From Pollenia angustigena (taxonomy: Eukaryota > Arthropoda > Insecta > Diptera > Polleniidae), in NCBI GenBank assembly GCA_930367215.1, contig OV884059.1, positions 48,764,957 through 48,828,956 on the forward strand: a DNA stretch of 64,000 nucleotides, read 5' to 3'. The position numbers and the translations under genes were made by a program. The notes under the pieces are model-generated. The model was not told where the DNA came from and did no database searches. It saw nothing but the letters and a program-made list of their open reading frames with translations. Shown here one piece after another: positions 21,085 to 31,440 of the stretch. The number at the start of each line of letters is the position of its first letter. Position 1 is the first letter of the stretch.

Positions 21085-21827
21085 TGTTGGCGCCCCACTT
21101 GGGACCAACTCGCAATAGGTAGAATAGGGGGTTGATGTTAAAATAAGTAATTAAAGGGGGGAGACTTACCCAATGAGCAGACGCACCTGCTGTGGCTGGA
21201 AGATACGGAGTAATCTCTGTAGCTGTAGTGATGGTGGCTGATGGTTACTCTGACAATTAAGGGTGGATAATGTCCCAGTGCGTGTCCCTTGTACCGTGGA
21301 GTAATATTCCAGTGGATTCTGGGCTGATCAATTGAACACAAGACTGCGTATGGAGTACCAAAACAATATAGCAAATTCTCTTGCTGTTTTAATTAGAGTA
21401 AGGTCTTTATTAACCTTTTAGACACTACACAAATTTGTTATTGGTTTAAACTTATTTTATTTCACTTCGGTTGGTTTTCGACAATGGATTTTAACAATTT
21501 GTTTTTGTTTAATTAGTATAAAAAATGATTATGATAATTTCAGAGAATGTATTTAGTTTTTCACTACCTGTCTCTATTGGTTGGTTTTTTTTTTCAATTA
21601 GAATTTTCACTGAATTTGTACACTACAAAAAAATAAACACATTCTTTTTCTTTTCTTACGCTTAAACTCCGCACTTGTTCACATCTAAAGAATAACTGAT
21701 CAAAAAAGCCAAAGAAACAGGACGAATGTTAGAAGGTGGCTGTATAAAACAGCTGTCGAGTTGCGGCCATCAGTTACATCTGTCTGTACAACATTAAAAG
21801 TTGCCAGATCGTTTTCGCACCCAAACA
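21085..21827 (-). repeat. 5' LTR of the BEL element
   Basis: 743 bases, the same length as the 3' LTR at 8,601-9,343. It ends in GGGCGCCAACA and is followed on the minus strand by a 3-base spacer and the primer-binding site. A short frame within each LTR (MLYCFGTPYAVL...) is identical in both because the LTRs are copies, and is not taken as a gene. Confidence 0.95.
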
Positions 21828-22370
21828 ATGTTGTTATGGAGCATTCCAACACATCTCAAGATCCACACATCTTATGACTTATTAACTTAAGTGCAAATCA
21901 GCCAAATCTAAAATTTTGGTATATAAATTATGAAATGAAATATTTTTTTGTTTAAGTTATGGGCTTTGATGTGCCAATTGAAATGTTTATGAATTTTTTT
22001 TTAACCACAGAATTTAATTTTTTTTGTTACCAAATGATGAATTTAAATCTAAGTAATTAAAAATAAAAAGCATTTGTTCAAAAAACTTTTATTTTTGAAT
22101 TTTTTTTTTCTGTTCTAGTTTCGGTCTAAGTTTTTTACTGAAAATTTATGCCATGCCGATAAATAACATTCAACACGAATTTTCGCTTTGAATTAGAAAA
22201 ATAACTATATAAATAATAACTTATACTCATAAACAATAAACAAAAATGGTTTTATTAGGTTTACAAAACGGAACTTGGAAAATATTAGCCACGGAAATGG
22301 TGTCTGGCAGTCTACCACGTCATTAGAATTGTGATAACTGTATCACGTCGGTCGCAGAGGGTTAAAGTGA

Positions 22371-22795
22371 TTGTTGATATGTACCTGTTCGTCTAGTGTC
22401 TTGTCAGTCTGTGATAAATGTTTTTGTATCGTTTGTCTGTCTTCATCGTCCATTGTTCCGATTGTCCATTTGGCTACAGTACCTATTGCATTTATAAGTC
22501 CTCAATTTTGTCTTTTTTCTGTTGGTATTAAAGTTAGTAATTTATTCCTTGCTTCTAATAATTCAGCTTGTAATATGTCCTTGTTACTTGTTTTCGCTAA
22601 AACAATGTTGTCCGTCATTTCGTTAATAATATTTTCCATTTGTTTAACGTCAATTATGTGTAGTACTAAGTCGCTGTTCTTTACTATTTCCTGGTCTCTT
22701 ATTTGTAAGTCAACAAATCCTGTTTGGTCTACTAGTTCGGTTATAGTCATTGTGCCATTACTCGGTTGCGTCCACGTTGCCAGAACCAGTATCAT
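22371..22795 (-). pseudogene. errantivirus env, 5' part
   Basis: The ATG lies at 22,795 directly after a splice-acceptor-like site. It is followed by a short hydrophobic start that could be a signal peptide, and then a helical surface-subunit-like region. An in-frame stop falls at about 22,500, where errantivirus envelopes carry the cleavage site. Just beyond it the glycine-led hydrophobic stretch expected at the fusion peptide and a DDED segment can be read. Coding then runs into the TTAA at 22,362, where the piggyBac-like element interrupts it. The remaining part is at 7,309-8,270. In intact relatives env mediates membrane fusion; this copy is broken. Confidence 0.75.
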
Positions 22796-22822
22796 AATTA
22801 TTATCTGAAAATTTAAATTTAA
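22796..22822 (-). promoter_or_regulatory. env splice acceptor of the errantivirus
   Basis: The minus strand reads TTTAAATTTTCAG, followed by ATAATAATT and the env ATG. Errantivirus env is made from a spliced RNA, and an acceptor at this place is expected. Confidence 0.55.
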
Positions 22823-24090
22823 GTAATATTTAATTCCTGGGTTGATTGAGTTTCTACATTGTTTTTGTGTTTTGTTTTTATTTCTTTTAAACGTTGGGAC
22901 AAGTATTCGAAATCAATGTCATCGTCTTCATTGTTAGTGTCCGAGAATTTATACGGTCTTTTAATATTGTTTGGATGTACTTTTTCTAGTTTTGCTTTCT
23001 TATATTTTGGTTGTTCTTTATGTCTGACTGCCTTATAATTCTTAATATATCCTTCTTCTTTAATTTCTTTGTATTCTTCTCTGGTTTTATTAAGTCTTTC
23101 TATGACCTTTCTTTTGTTACTTTCTAGATTCTTCCTAACTTTTTCTTTTTCTATTTTTCCATATTGAACTTCATTCGGGGTATATTGGGTGCTTGAGTGA
23201 TAACGATCTTTGTAATTTCTTATTGCTCTTTGGATTAATTGTTTTATCGGAAGTTCCTTGTCTGTTTGATATAAAATTCTAAATTTTTCTGCTAGTGAAC
23301 TATGCATCCTTTCTATATCTGAATTACCCGTATGACTATTGGGTTTTGTTAAATGCAGTTGAAAACCTTCTTGGCTCAAGAATTCCATAATTCGTGTTGC
23401 TTTAAATTCGTTATCAGCTATAATTTTATCTGGTTTACCAATTTTTGCAAAGTGTTCTTCTAACTGTTCAATTATTGTAATCGGATTTCTATCGTTCAGT
23501 GAGTAAGCTGCCCCGAATTTTGAGAATTTGTCTATTGTTGTTAAAAAACGATTACCTTTAATTACATACGTATCAATGTGTATTATTTGGTTTTTATCTG
23601 AGGGTGTTTCTGTAAATTGAAATTTATTTTTAATCGGTCGTCTATCGTATTTTACTTGTTTGCAGAGGTCGCATTGGTTTATTACGATTTGAATTAGTTT
23701 CATTAGTTTTGGGTAATATATTTTATTTTTAATGTTGTTATAAGTTTCTATTATTCCTGAATGTATACTTTATCTAATATGATATAATGAAATTTGTTTT
23801 ATGGCTTCAACTTCTGTCTCTATGTCCATTGCTCTCATGGTAGATTTTATGAATTGAATTTGATTATCGTCTGAATACATACTTATTAATTTTTGCTGCA
23901 CTAAATTATAGCTATGCTCTGATAACTCTGAATAAATGCCTATTTTACCTTTGGAAATATATCTTCTAAAAATATCTCCCATTTGTTCAAAGTCGCATTC
24001 TGCAATAAAAATAATTCTCTTCCCATGTATTTCTTTACATTCTTCTGTTTTATTATTTGTTAAAATTATTTGAGTTTTATATTTATTCAC
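22819..24090 (-). pseudogene. errantivirus integrase
   Basis: The frame 24,090-23,770 covers the region before the integrase zinc domain. A stop follows (about 23,770), after which the frame 23,703-22,819 has the end of the HHCC domain (CDLCKQ) and the Ty3-type core. The presumed catalytic D, D and E lie in HIDTYV, ADNEF and NSDIERMHSS. A basic lysine-rich tail follows. The core is complete in length, with the single stop the main defect. The order after RT/RNase H and before env is canonical. Confidence 0.85.
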
Positions 24091-24120
24091 GATTTCTTCT
24101 TTTATAAAAAAATGATCACC

Positions 24121-24457
24121 TTAGTCTTCTTGTGCTGAGTGTATTGTTGCCATAGTTATGTCGTCTTCAATATTATTAATTGAAAAAGTATCAGAGTCTT
24201 TACCTCCCTCCTTTTCTGAAATAGTGTCCTCACTATTTTCTAATCTGCTTAAAAAATCTGCTACCTTGTTCTCTTTCCCTTTTAGATATTCAATATCTGG
24301 GTGACCTTCTTGTGACAATACTGCACCAATCGCATAATTGGATGCATCCGTCGTCAACGTGAATTGTTTATGGAAATCGGGATAACGTAAAACGGGATGT
24401 GTACTTATTAAAGTTTTTAACTTTTCGAAAGCTTCAATGTATGTTGGATCTTTTACA
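24121..24457 (-). pseudogene. errantivirus RNase H, internally deleted
   Basis: The start of the domain (LTTDASNYAIGAVLSQEGHP) is joined directly to the sequence that normally ends it (GKENKVADFLSRLEN). Most of the domain, about 90-100 residues with the remaining catalytic acids, is missing between them. The reading frame is kept through the joint, so an in-frame deletion is likely. A frame break separates it from RT at about 24,460. Confidence 0.8.
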
Positions 24458-25300
24458 TTAATTTTTGTGCCTTTCTTTAAATATTTTTTTTATAGGGTGA
24501 GCTACTTTCGCATAATCCTTAATGAATTTGCGATAATAACCCGTTATTCCCAAAAAACTTTTTATCTGTTTTTCGGTTTGTGGTAATTCTAACATTTGAA
24601 TAATTGCAATTTTATTTGGGTTTGGTTTCATGCCATCCTTTGTTAAAATGTGTCCTGAATATTCAGTTTCCTTTTTCAGAAAATTGCATTTATCAATTTG
24701 TATCTTCAAATTTTTACTTTCGAGAATTTTGAAAATGTCTCCTATTGCTTTAATATGCTCAGTTAAAGAAGTGCTAAAGATCAAAATATCATCTAAGTAT
24801 ACTACACAGGTTTTATTTATGTAGTCTCTTAAAATTTCATTCATCAGCCGTTGGAATGTGGCTGGCGCATTCTTAAGGCCAAATGGCATCCTTAAAAATG
24901 CATACAACCCATGTGGGGTTACGAAGGCAGTTTTTTCTCTATCCTCCTCTTTTACTAAAATTTGATGATAACCTTTTGCCAAGTCTAGTGTGGTAAAATA
25001 CTGCGCTCTACCTAATTTATCTAGAATTGAATCTATGTTGGGTAACGGATATTTGTCGTCTATAGTTATTTCATTTAATTTTCTATAGTCTATTACTATT
25101 CGAAACTTCTTTTCGCCTGAATTATCCGTTTTCTTAGGTACGACTATAAGTGGGCTGGCATATCTTGAATGGCTTTTTCTAATTATACCCTGCTCTTCCA
25201 TTTCTTTGATCTGTTTTCTTACCTCCGCTTCGTGTTGAGGTGGATATCTATAAAGTTTTGAATAAATTTGCTGTTGTGTAATGGTTTTTATCTCATGCTG
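24458..25300 (-). pseudogene. errantivirus reverse transcriptase
   Basis: The open part 25,201-24,458 begins [20 protein letters not shown] and contains all Ty3/gypsy RT blocks: [43 protein letters not shown] and the catalytic YLDDILIFS, then [13 protein letters not shown]. The segment upstream to about 25,300 continues the homology but is broken from the protease by a stop. Its thumb and connection lead to the deleted RNase H. Length and spacing are normal. Confidence 0.9.
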
Positions 25301-25324
25301 AATTTAATTAATTATATAAATAAA

Positions 25325-25702
25325 TTAATGATTAAATTTGTATGGGTTATTAAGAAAATAGGATACCTTTCCATTTAGTGTTATTTGTCCTTTCTCTATA
25401 TTTATTTGTGCATTCAAAAAGTTTAATATATCGATACCTATAATGAAATCATAAGTTCTTCCCCTTAATGATCTTCCCCGTAGTGATCTTCCAACGAATC
25501 CTGGCATTGTTAGGTATATTAAATTGCTCTGGGCTTTTTGTGTGTATTTCATAATTTATTGTGTCTTTTTTCGTAATAGTACTAAATGTTATGGGGTATT
25601 TCAATTTATATATTTTAAAATCATTTATTTCTTTATTAATTAAACTAAGACTAGCACCTGTGTCTATTAGTGCTACATATTCTCTATTTTCAATATTTAA
25701 TT
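25325..25702 (-). pseudogene. errantivirus protease
   Basis: The minus strand contains ALIDTGAS near 25,660 (aspartic protease active site) and FIIGIDILNFLNAQI near 25,430 (the second conserved strand). Between them a short repeated RSLRGRSLRGR insertion and frame breaks interrupt the domain. It precedes RT in the usual order. Confidence 0.75.
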
Positions 25703-26966
25703 TTATCTTTGGTAGGCATTCTGTGGCTGCCTCGTAAAAAAAACGGTATTATTAATTACAGGTCCTTCTGGGCTTTGCCTATCCAGGTTTAAGCGATTTT
25801 GGCCAAACCTGTGATTAGGGTGTCCTGCCTCCTGAGGATTATTGTAAGTTCTTTCTACATTGTCAATTTCCATGGGTTCTGGTTGGTTATTTTTATAACG
25901 ATTAAAACGAACTTGGTTGGAATTTGGTCTTGAGTTCCCTAATTGTTGAAATTGCCCTGAAAATTTGTCATCTCTTACATTATTTTGAAATCTATATCTT
26001 CCAGAATTATTATTATTATTTAAACCGTTCTGTTCTTCATGTCTATAAAAATTTGGGTTCCATTTATTTCTATCCTGATATTGTCGCTTATTAATTGCTT
26101 CCCTACCATGATATGCCCTGTCAATATTTTGTTTATTTTGGTACTGATTTCTATGTCTTTCTTCTTTCAAATATGTCCTGTATTTTGGTCTTATGCACGT
26201 ATCTTCAAATCGTCTTTGGTTCATTATGTATAAAATATTTTTTAATTCTCTCTGTTCATAAATCTTGTCTAGTAATGTCCCTTGTGTTATTTCTTTGATG
26301 GTATTTACTAACAAACTATCTATATTTGTTAAGTCTATTCCACATTCACCATTATAATAAACTATTAATTCATCTGTCTTATATTTTATTTTTTGAATCT
26401 CATCAATTAATTCACTTACTGTATTAACTCGTAAATTGGAAATTCTTCTATAGATTTGGTGAGGCTCGGTATCGGTAGGCTTGTATCTCAACCTTAATGT
26501 GTCCTTAATAAGTTTCCAGTTATCCGGCTCGGGGATGTTGATAATTGAATTTTTTGCTTCACCTTGGATTGTTTTAAAGTATTTATATTGCTCTAACTAC
26601 CTCCTTCTTATGTTCTTCGTATTGTAACGTTGGTATCAGGTATTCCACACCGCTAAAAAATGAGTTGACGGTTACGTCTCCGACTCCTGTGAATACTGGA
26701 AGATGATTAACATTTTTCAGTGTCCTGCCCAGAATGTCATGGTTTTGCTGTTGTCTTTGCTGTAATTAAACATAAGCGAGTCTGAGTTGCTCCAGCTGCT
26801 GCTCCCTTCTTGCAAGCTGCTCCACAATATCCACATTTGCTATTTCTTGTTGTATTTGCTCCATTCTTCTTTCGTCAAATCTCCTTTGCCTTGCTTGTCG
26901 AATTTTGACTTTTTGATTTTTTTCCTTTGCCTTTGGGGCTTTTACTGATGGTTGTTGCACTTTCAC
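25703..26966 (-). pseudogene. errantivirus gag
   Basis: There are two pieces. The N-terminal piece (26,966-26,766) is basic and coiled-coil-like, rich in Q, R and E. The C-terminal piece (26,491-25,703) has the capsid end (RYKPTDTEPHQIYRRI...) and an asparagine/arginine-rich nucleocapsid without zinc knuckles, as in errantiviruses. Between 26,491 and 26,766 the frame is broken by several stops. Gag starts about 220 bases after the pogo-like insertion in the leader. Confidence 0.75.
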
Positions 26967-27353
26967 AAGATTTTGATAGTTATTTTTTTTTTTTTTTTGT
27001 TTTATAGTGGTTCGTACACCGATTTACCGTGTGTCGTTACTACACTATTGTGGAAAATAGCTGTTTTTTATTTAATTAATTAGTGGTTCGTACACCGGCT
27101 TAAAGTATGTCGTCTCTGCACTAATATGGAAAATAGCTATATATATATATTTTTTATTTATTTAATTAATTAATTAGTGGTTCGTACAGTATTTATCGGA
27201 TATAAGAAACTTAAAAAATCCAGGAAAAAAGTTTCTTATAAGCGTTTCTTTCTAATATACAACTATTTTATATAAGAAACTTATTTCTTATATAAGTAGC
27301 TATGGCCATAAGACTTTAATATTTTGGTTTTCTGTCTCTTTTTTTTTTTGTAA

Positions 27354-27499
27354 CATAGGGTCTTCACCTGACAATTTTTTGTTATAATAAACGCCAAACT
27401 TCATATATAAAAAAAAAACGCTGACAAAAATTTTAAAGTTATTTTTATATGGACTTTGACTTTTGGTATGACAAAAAATTGCCAGGTGAAGACCCCATG
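27354..27499. mobile_element. palindromic MITE (copy 1) inside the pogo-like element
   Basis: The ends CATAGGGTCTTCACCTGACA and their inverted partner face each other across a short centre, giving an almost complete hairpin. A second copy lies at 33,539-33,681. It truncates the transposase fragment at its inner edge, showing it inserted after the pogo-like element formed. Confidence 0.75.
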
Positions 27500-27501
27500 T
27501 T

Positions 27502-27696
27502 AACGTTCCTAACTTTAAAATAATTATTGTCTATGTCTTTTGAGTTTTTCACTATTTTAGATAACGTTGAAAGTCCAATATTATATTTTTTTTCAATTTC
27601 GCTTCTTTTTATCCCGTTTTGTATTTCTTTTAAAATTTTAACTTTTGTTCTATTGGCAAAAAACACAAAGTTTCTCATGGGTACCAGCTCGCTCAT
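27502..27696 (-). pseudogene. pogo/Tigger transposase N-terminal helix-turn-helix fragment
   Basis: The start of a minus-strand frame (27,696) encodes about 63 residues with NRTKVKILKEIQNG and KKYNIGLSTLSKIVKN, the psq/CENP-B-type DNA-binding helix-turn-helix found at the N-terminus of pogo-family transposases. The frame then runs into the palindromic MITE, so the last ~20 residues of the 27,445-27,696 frame are not original. No DDE catalytic domain is present in the element. Confidence 0.6.
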
Positions 27697-28078
27697 CTAA
27701 AACTAAAAGTAAAAAAAAACTTTGTTCTTGTTGTAAAACTGTCAGAAAACAGAGTTGTCCATGCAAACTACATAAATTCTGTTTTGCCGTTGGAAGTTTC
27801 TTATATAAATTCTTTTTCTATACATTTTGTGATTTTGGTGTTTAAGAAAAATGTTCTTTTATCAGTTTTTTTCTTATAAGCGTTTTTCTTATATGAAACC
27901 TTTTTTGTTAGAAAAATCGCAAAAAAGACATGGTGTTTTTGAAAATGTTTCTTATAAGCGTTTTGTTCTTATATGAGATGTTCTTATATCCGATTAATAC
28001 TGTACACCGATTTTAAGTATGTCGTCACTGCACTAATATATTTATTTCGTTTCACTCTCCTTTCTATAAAAAAAAAGA

Positions 28079-28092
28079 GTACCGACTGCGCC
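28079..28092 (-). promoter_or_regulatory. errantivirus primer-binding site
   Basis: The minus strand reads TGGCGCAGTCGGTA at the end of the 5' LTR, the tRNA-Ser-type site used by the 17.6/297 group. Its first T overlaps the LTR end. Confidence 0.85.
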
Positions 28093-28756
28093 AATTTTGT
28101 AATGGGATTTCTTGGGAGTGTTTTTAAAAAAAGAATAAAATAACTACACTCAACTGTGAATACTTAAAAACTGACTTTATTTAATTTCTTAAATATTCAT
28201 TGAACTTATTGTTAACACAAATTTTTGTTAATTCGGCTTAATATGCATTTTACAATTTTTGCTTGCTTATGCTAAATATTGACATTATTTCTTAATTATT
28301 TTATCAAATAGAAATTGGGAATTATTTCCTTCCGAAGGTAACTTTTTATTATATTCAACATTTTTCATTTTTCGAATTTATTCTATGAGCTAAATTTCAG
28401 TTATGTATTTTATAAAGCTTTTTTGTAATAGTTCTATTCCTACAATTTTTCAGAAATGACTTTATACACTACCAGACTATTATATTATATATACAAAAAA
28501 GCTTTATAAAATACATAACTGAAATTTAGCTCATAGAATAAATTCGAAAAATGAAAAATGTTGAATTTAATTATTTTATATTAATATTGGAATTGCGACC
28601 GAAAAATAATTTTGTTTTCTGTACTTAAACGGAAATGAGTTTGCTGTTACATTTATTTTATTTTAATGTTATTTTGTGCTTATTATGTTTTCAATAAATT
28701 CATCAACAGTGTCATTTTTTATGTAAGTGTGTGTATTTCAATTTGTATATGTAACT
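28093..28756 (-). repeat. 5' LTR of the errantivirus with hairpin insertion
   Basis: Matches the 414-base 3' LTR, but an extra segment of about 260 bases (28,304-28,566) is present. The outer edge is AGTTAC, followed by CGTG, the target duplication. Confidence 0.9.
28304..28566. mobile_element. hairpin (foldback) insertion in the errantivirus 5' LTR
   Basis: 73-base arms (ATTCAACATTTTTCATTTTT ... GCTTTTTT at 28,356-28,428 and inverted at 28,493-28,566) fold back around a ~65-base loop. It is absent from the other LTR. LTR sequence TTAATTATTTTAT occurs on both sides, so about 12-13 bases were duplicated. The class is unknown. Confidence 0.65.
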
Positions 28757-29159
28757 CGTGCGTCACAAAGGGTTCACGGCTTTTGTCAAAAAATCACAAC
28801 ATTTTTTGGCTGCGAATAAGTGCGTTTAGAATTCTCTTATAGTCATCTTTCTTTTAGGAATTAGATTTTGTATGCCTTATCATGCCAAATTCGCTAAAAA
28901 TAAGGAAAACGCACTTCAACCTTTGAAGTTACTTCCACTTTTTGTAGCGTGCGTCACAAAACTTTGTGATCAATTATTTCGCAACAAATACTTGCTAAGA
29001 AACTATGATATATGCCATTCGTAAGTACATATTAATGTCACTAAATACTATAAATAAGTTGAAGCTATCTCTTTTGAAAGACCAAAAAATTTTTATATTT
29101 CAATCACAAAACGCGTGCGAATGTAGCCTTCGTCACGCAGGATTTGCCCATATGTTTAA

Positions 29160-29402
29160 ACCAACAAATCTATAAATCACTAAACATATAAACCCTCTTT
29201 AAACGCATAATGTTGGGCGTTTAAACTACCAATACAGACCATATGAATTAGATAAGATTTATCGTAGTGCTGCCACATGTTATTTTTTTGACAACATATA
29301 ATACATGGTACACTGATTTATAGTTGTTGAGTTTAAACTACATATAAGTTCAAGTTTAGTGCAACTAAACCAGCGTTTAAACCATCAGTGATTTATTAGC
29401 CA
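29160..29402. repeat. imperfect inverted-repeat element with GTTTAAAC motifs
   Basis: AATCTATAAATCACT...CTTTAAACGC at the left pairs with GCGTTTAAACCATCAGTGATTT at the right. Four GTTTAAAC/TTTAAAC motifs lie within. It is non-coding, perhaps a MITE; ends are not fixed. Confidence 0.4.
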
Positions 29403-29577
29403 TAAGAAATCAGGGGAGGGGTAGGATTTTTAAAAATTATTGCATTATTGATCATTAAAATACATATTTTTTAATATAAAAATGAAATTATACATCTAGT
29501 CTTATATCACATTAAACAAAAAATTCATTTGAAAAATTTTTGGTTGGTGGACTGTTTCTGCGATTTGCCCATATGTA
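29397..29577. repeat. second copy of the 6.45-kb MITE-like repeat
   Basis: An inverted counterpart of 6,447-6,622 ending ...GATTTGCCCATATG, located about 240 bases outside the right end of the foldback element. It shares the TGGGCAAATC terminus with the foldback ends. Confidence 0.5.
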
Positions 29578-30070
29578 CATAAATTAAAGAAATAAAAAAT
29601 TAAGTATGTATAGTTAAAAAACATTGTATACAATAATTTGTTATTATTGCGGTAAGTTTCTAAGCATTCTTTATTTATTTACATATGAACATAGCATGTA
29701 CTTATTTATGTACATATGAGGAGGTCCATAACAAAATGCAATAATTACACCATACAATTTTTTTGGATAAACGACAAAATGTAATTTAAGTGAGTACCAC
29801 ATAATTTTTTTTAAAAAACAATTATTAAGGTGTTATTGTCTAATAAAAATTATTAATCACAAATTAATGATTTTATCTGACAGTTTGTTTTAAAGTTATT
29901 TAGATAACAAATTTGGAATTATTGCGTTTTGGTCCGAATCCATAGTATTTATTTCATTTTGCTTTGAACTGTATGAAAATATTATTCACAATCAACTTAA
30001 CAAAAGCAAAAGTTATTAAATAAACAAAAATTCCTTACGCTTTACAGTTAAATAAGAGTTACCACAAGAG
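29578..30070. other. AT-rich stretch without recognised feature
   Basis: There are no convincing coding, repeat or RNA signals in this interval. Confidence 0.5.
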
Positions 30071-30073
30071 CAT

Positions 30074-30300
30074 AATCTATATATATATAATTTCGTTGCT
30101 TGTCCGGATGTATGTCCGGTTCTCTTTCCGCGGCTTTCTGAAGCCGTCTGACGTCGCAGAAAGATGACATTTGGCATAAGTAAAGCTCATTTGCTCCACT
30201 GGTACAAGACGGAGCCCGATTTTTGATTTTTGGTCTGTGGGCGGTGGGCGTGGTCATTGAATAAACCGTTCACTTTTGCTTATATTTTTTGCAGGAAACT
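30074..30300 (+). other. possible Helitron 5' end
   Basis: The stretch begins TCTATATATATATAATTTCG, like the TC-TATATA starts of insect Helitrons. It contains short GC-rich hairpins and a GGGCGGTGGGCGTGGTC segment. It lies 1.3 kb upstream of a Helitron helicase remnant on the same strand. A matching 3' end was not found, so this is tentative. Confidence 0.3.
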
Positions 30301-30837
30301 TTTGCGTTTTCCTAATGAGAATTTTTATATTTAAAGCCCTCTGTCTTAGAAAGATCATAGCATTGCCAGATTCCTAATTTTCAGTCTCCGGGCTGTACAT
30401 GTGGCTTATTTCTTCATAAAACCCTCAATTTTGCATTATGTATTTTTCAAAGAATTTTTATATATTTGATATTACAACATAAAATTTGTTATACTGAAAG
30501 TACTTTCTCTGCCAGAAATCATAGTGGAATCAGATTTTAATACTTCTGTTGAAAAGTAAAGCTTATCTTATTGTGTCACATACATAATTACTAACAAAAA
30601 TATTGGGGTTTTGTTTTGATTTTCAAGATTTGTTTGTAAAGTGATTTAAAGAACAATCATATTCTCAAGAGAAAGTAACTGTTTTTTACATTCATTTAAC
30701 TTAAAAAATAATAATATTGAGTTATTGCAATTTATTCTTCATTGTGCAAATTTGAATTGGATTGAACTACATATTTACGGTGCATTGCGCGTTTTTTAAA
30801 GGAAGAAGTTATAACTTCCTATTTGAAGTGAATTTAT

Positions 30838-31440
30838 ATAATGTTATAAATAGTTAAAGTTTTTTTTTTTTTGCAAAAATCAACTAATTAACTTAAGACA
30901 TTAATCATTTTGAAAGCTGCTCAAAGTCCTCTTCAAGGTAGGTTATATTTTGTTATGTTCATCAAAAAATTTTTTTTGCGAAATTTTACGAAAAACTTTC
31001 GTTGTCTATTATGTCGAAACACGTTTTTACGAATATTTTGTACGATGCATGTATGTCAGTTTTCGTATAAATATGCAGAGATTTTTCGGTGTTTGGTATC
31101 AACAGTTTCATACGTTTACATTTTACTATACTTCGGTTGGGTTGATGGTTTATAACCAGCAATATGTAAAACGCCGAGGATTTAAATCAGAGACCGTAAG
31201 TATATATAAGAGTAGTCAATTGTTCGTTATTTTTTCAACATTTTCCTATAAAAAACAAATTCCGTTAAGGGCATGGAAACTCCTCTCCCAGTGAATGATA
31301 TGCACCCGATTCTATTTTTAAGCTCATTGAAGGGACCTACAGTTTAATGCCGGCAGCGAAAGGCTAATGCAATAGCATTATGGAATTATTTAGAGGGGGC
31401 CGCACATATTATTCTCAGTTCAAGCTACCAGTACCATTGA
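30838..31440 (+). repeat. direct repeat unit A (copy 1), leading into the helicase
   Basis: About 600 bases from AATGTTATAAATA... through the start of the helicase block are repeated with changes at 32,733-33,415. Copy 1 continues into the helicase fragment. Confidence 0.75.

Larger units (their letters stand above)
8601..21827 (-). mobile_element. BEL/Pao LTR retrotransposon (13.2 kb with nested insertions)
   Basis: Two 743-base LTRs with TGTT...AACA ends bound an internal region on the minus strand in the order primer-binding site, long leader, gag–protease–RT–RNase H–integrase, an extra gag/protease-like ORF, polypurine tract. The flanks ATGCT (8,596-8,600) and ATGTT (21,828-21,832) fit a 5-base duplication with one change. 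LTRs differ at about six sites, and the 5-kb polyprotein has only two frameshifts and one stop, so the insertion is young relative to its host element. At least three other elements lie in the leader between 16.6 and 20.6 kb and inflate its length. Confidence 0.95.
8275..22361. mobile_element. piggyBac-like non-autonomous element, split by BEL
   Basis: TTAA at 8,271-8,274 is followed by CCCTCTGCGACTGATGTGGT. At the other side the complement of CCCTCTGCGACCGACGTG is followed by TTAA at 22,362-22,365. An inner repeat GTGGTAG-CT--CAGACACC recurs near both ends. TTAA duplication and CCC...GGG termini are hallmarks of piggyBac elements. Removing the BEL insertion leaves about 860 bases (8,275-8,600 plus 21,833-22,361) without a transposase, hence a MITE. 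It interrupts errantivirus env. Confidence 0.8.
27187..28002. mobile_element. pogo/Tigger-like non-autonomous element
   Basis: The ends CAGTATTTATCGGATATAAG and the complement of CAGTATTAATCGGATATAAG are inverted repeats. The element is flanked by TA (27,185-27,186 and 28,003-28,004), and removing it restores the leader repeat TTCGTACACCG. CAGT ends with TA duplication are typical of pogo/Tigger. It encodes only a helix-turn-helix fragment and carries an inner palindromic MITE. Confidence 0.85.
27003..28060 (-). repeat. errantivirus leader tandem repeats
   Basis: Three copies of an approximately 75-base unit (TAGTGGTTCGTACACCG... TATGTCGTC...CACTAAT) begin near 27,005, 27,082 and 27,175. The last is interrupted by the pogo-like element and resumes at 28,003. 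Repeats in the leader of this group are often regulatory (the gypsy insulator is an example), but no function is claimed here. Confidence 0.6.
6849..28756 (-). mobile_element. errantivirus (Ty3/gypsy, 17.6/297-type endogenous retrovirus), degenerate
   Basis: The element reads on the minus strand: 5' LTR (28,093-28,756), tRNA-Ser-type primer-binding site, leader repeats, gag, protease, RT, remnant RNase H, integrase, env, polypurine tract, 3' LTR (6,849-7,262). It is flanked by a perfect 4-base duplication CGTG (6,845-6,848 and 28,757-28,760), so both ends are original. All genes carry stops, frameshifts or deletions. Later insertions are a hairpin in the 5' LTR, a pogo-like MITE in the leader and a piggyBac-like element (with BEL inside it) in env. 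Its own length without them is about 7.3 kb, normal for the group. Confidence 0.9.
5815..29154. mobile_element. long-inverted-repeat DNA element, split by the errantivirus
   Basis: The left end reads CATATGGGCAAATCCTGCGT. The right end (29,154 backwards) reads the same, and the two ends match for about 400 bases with scattered changes. A second inverted pair lies inside: 6,233-6,405 pairs with 6,612-6,848. Without the errantivirus the element would be only about 1.4 kb (5,815-6,848 plus 28,757-29,154). It folds almost completely on itself and has no coding capacity. Recurrent GCGTGACG/CGTCACGC-type motifs line the arms. It is a non-autonomous foldback or MITE-like element of unassigned superfamily. 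Confidence 0.7.
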
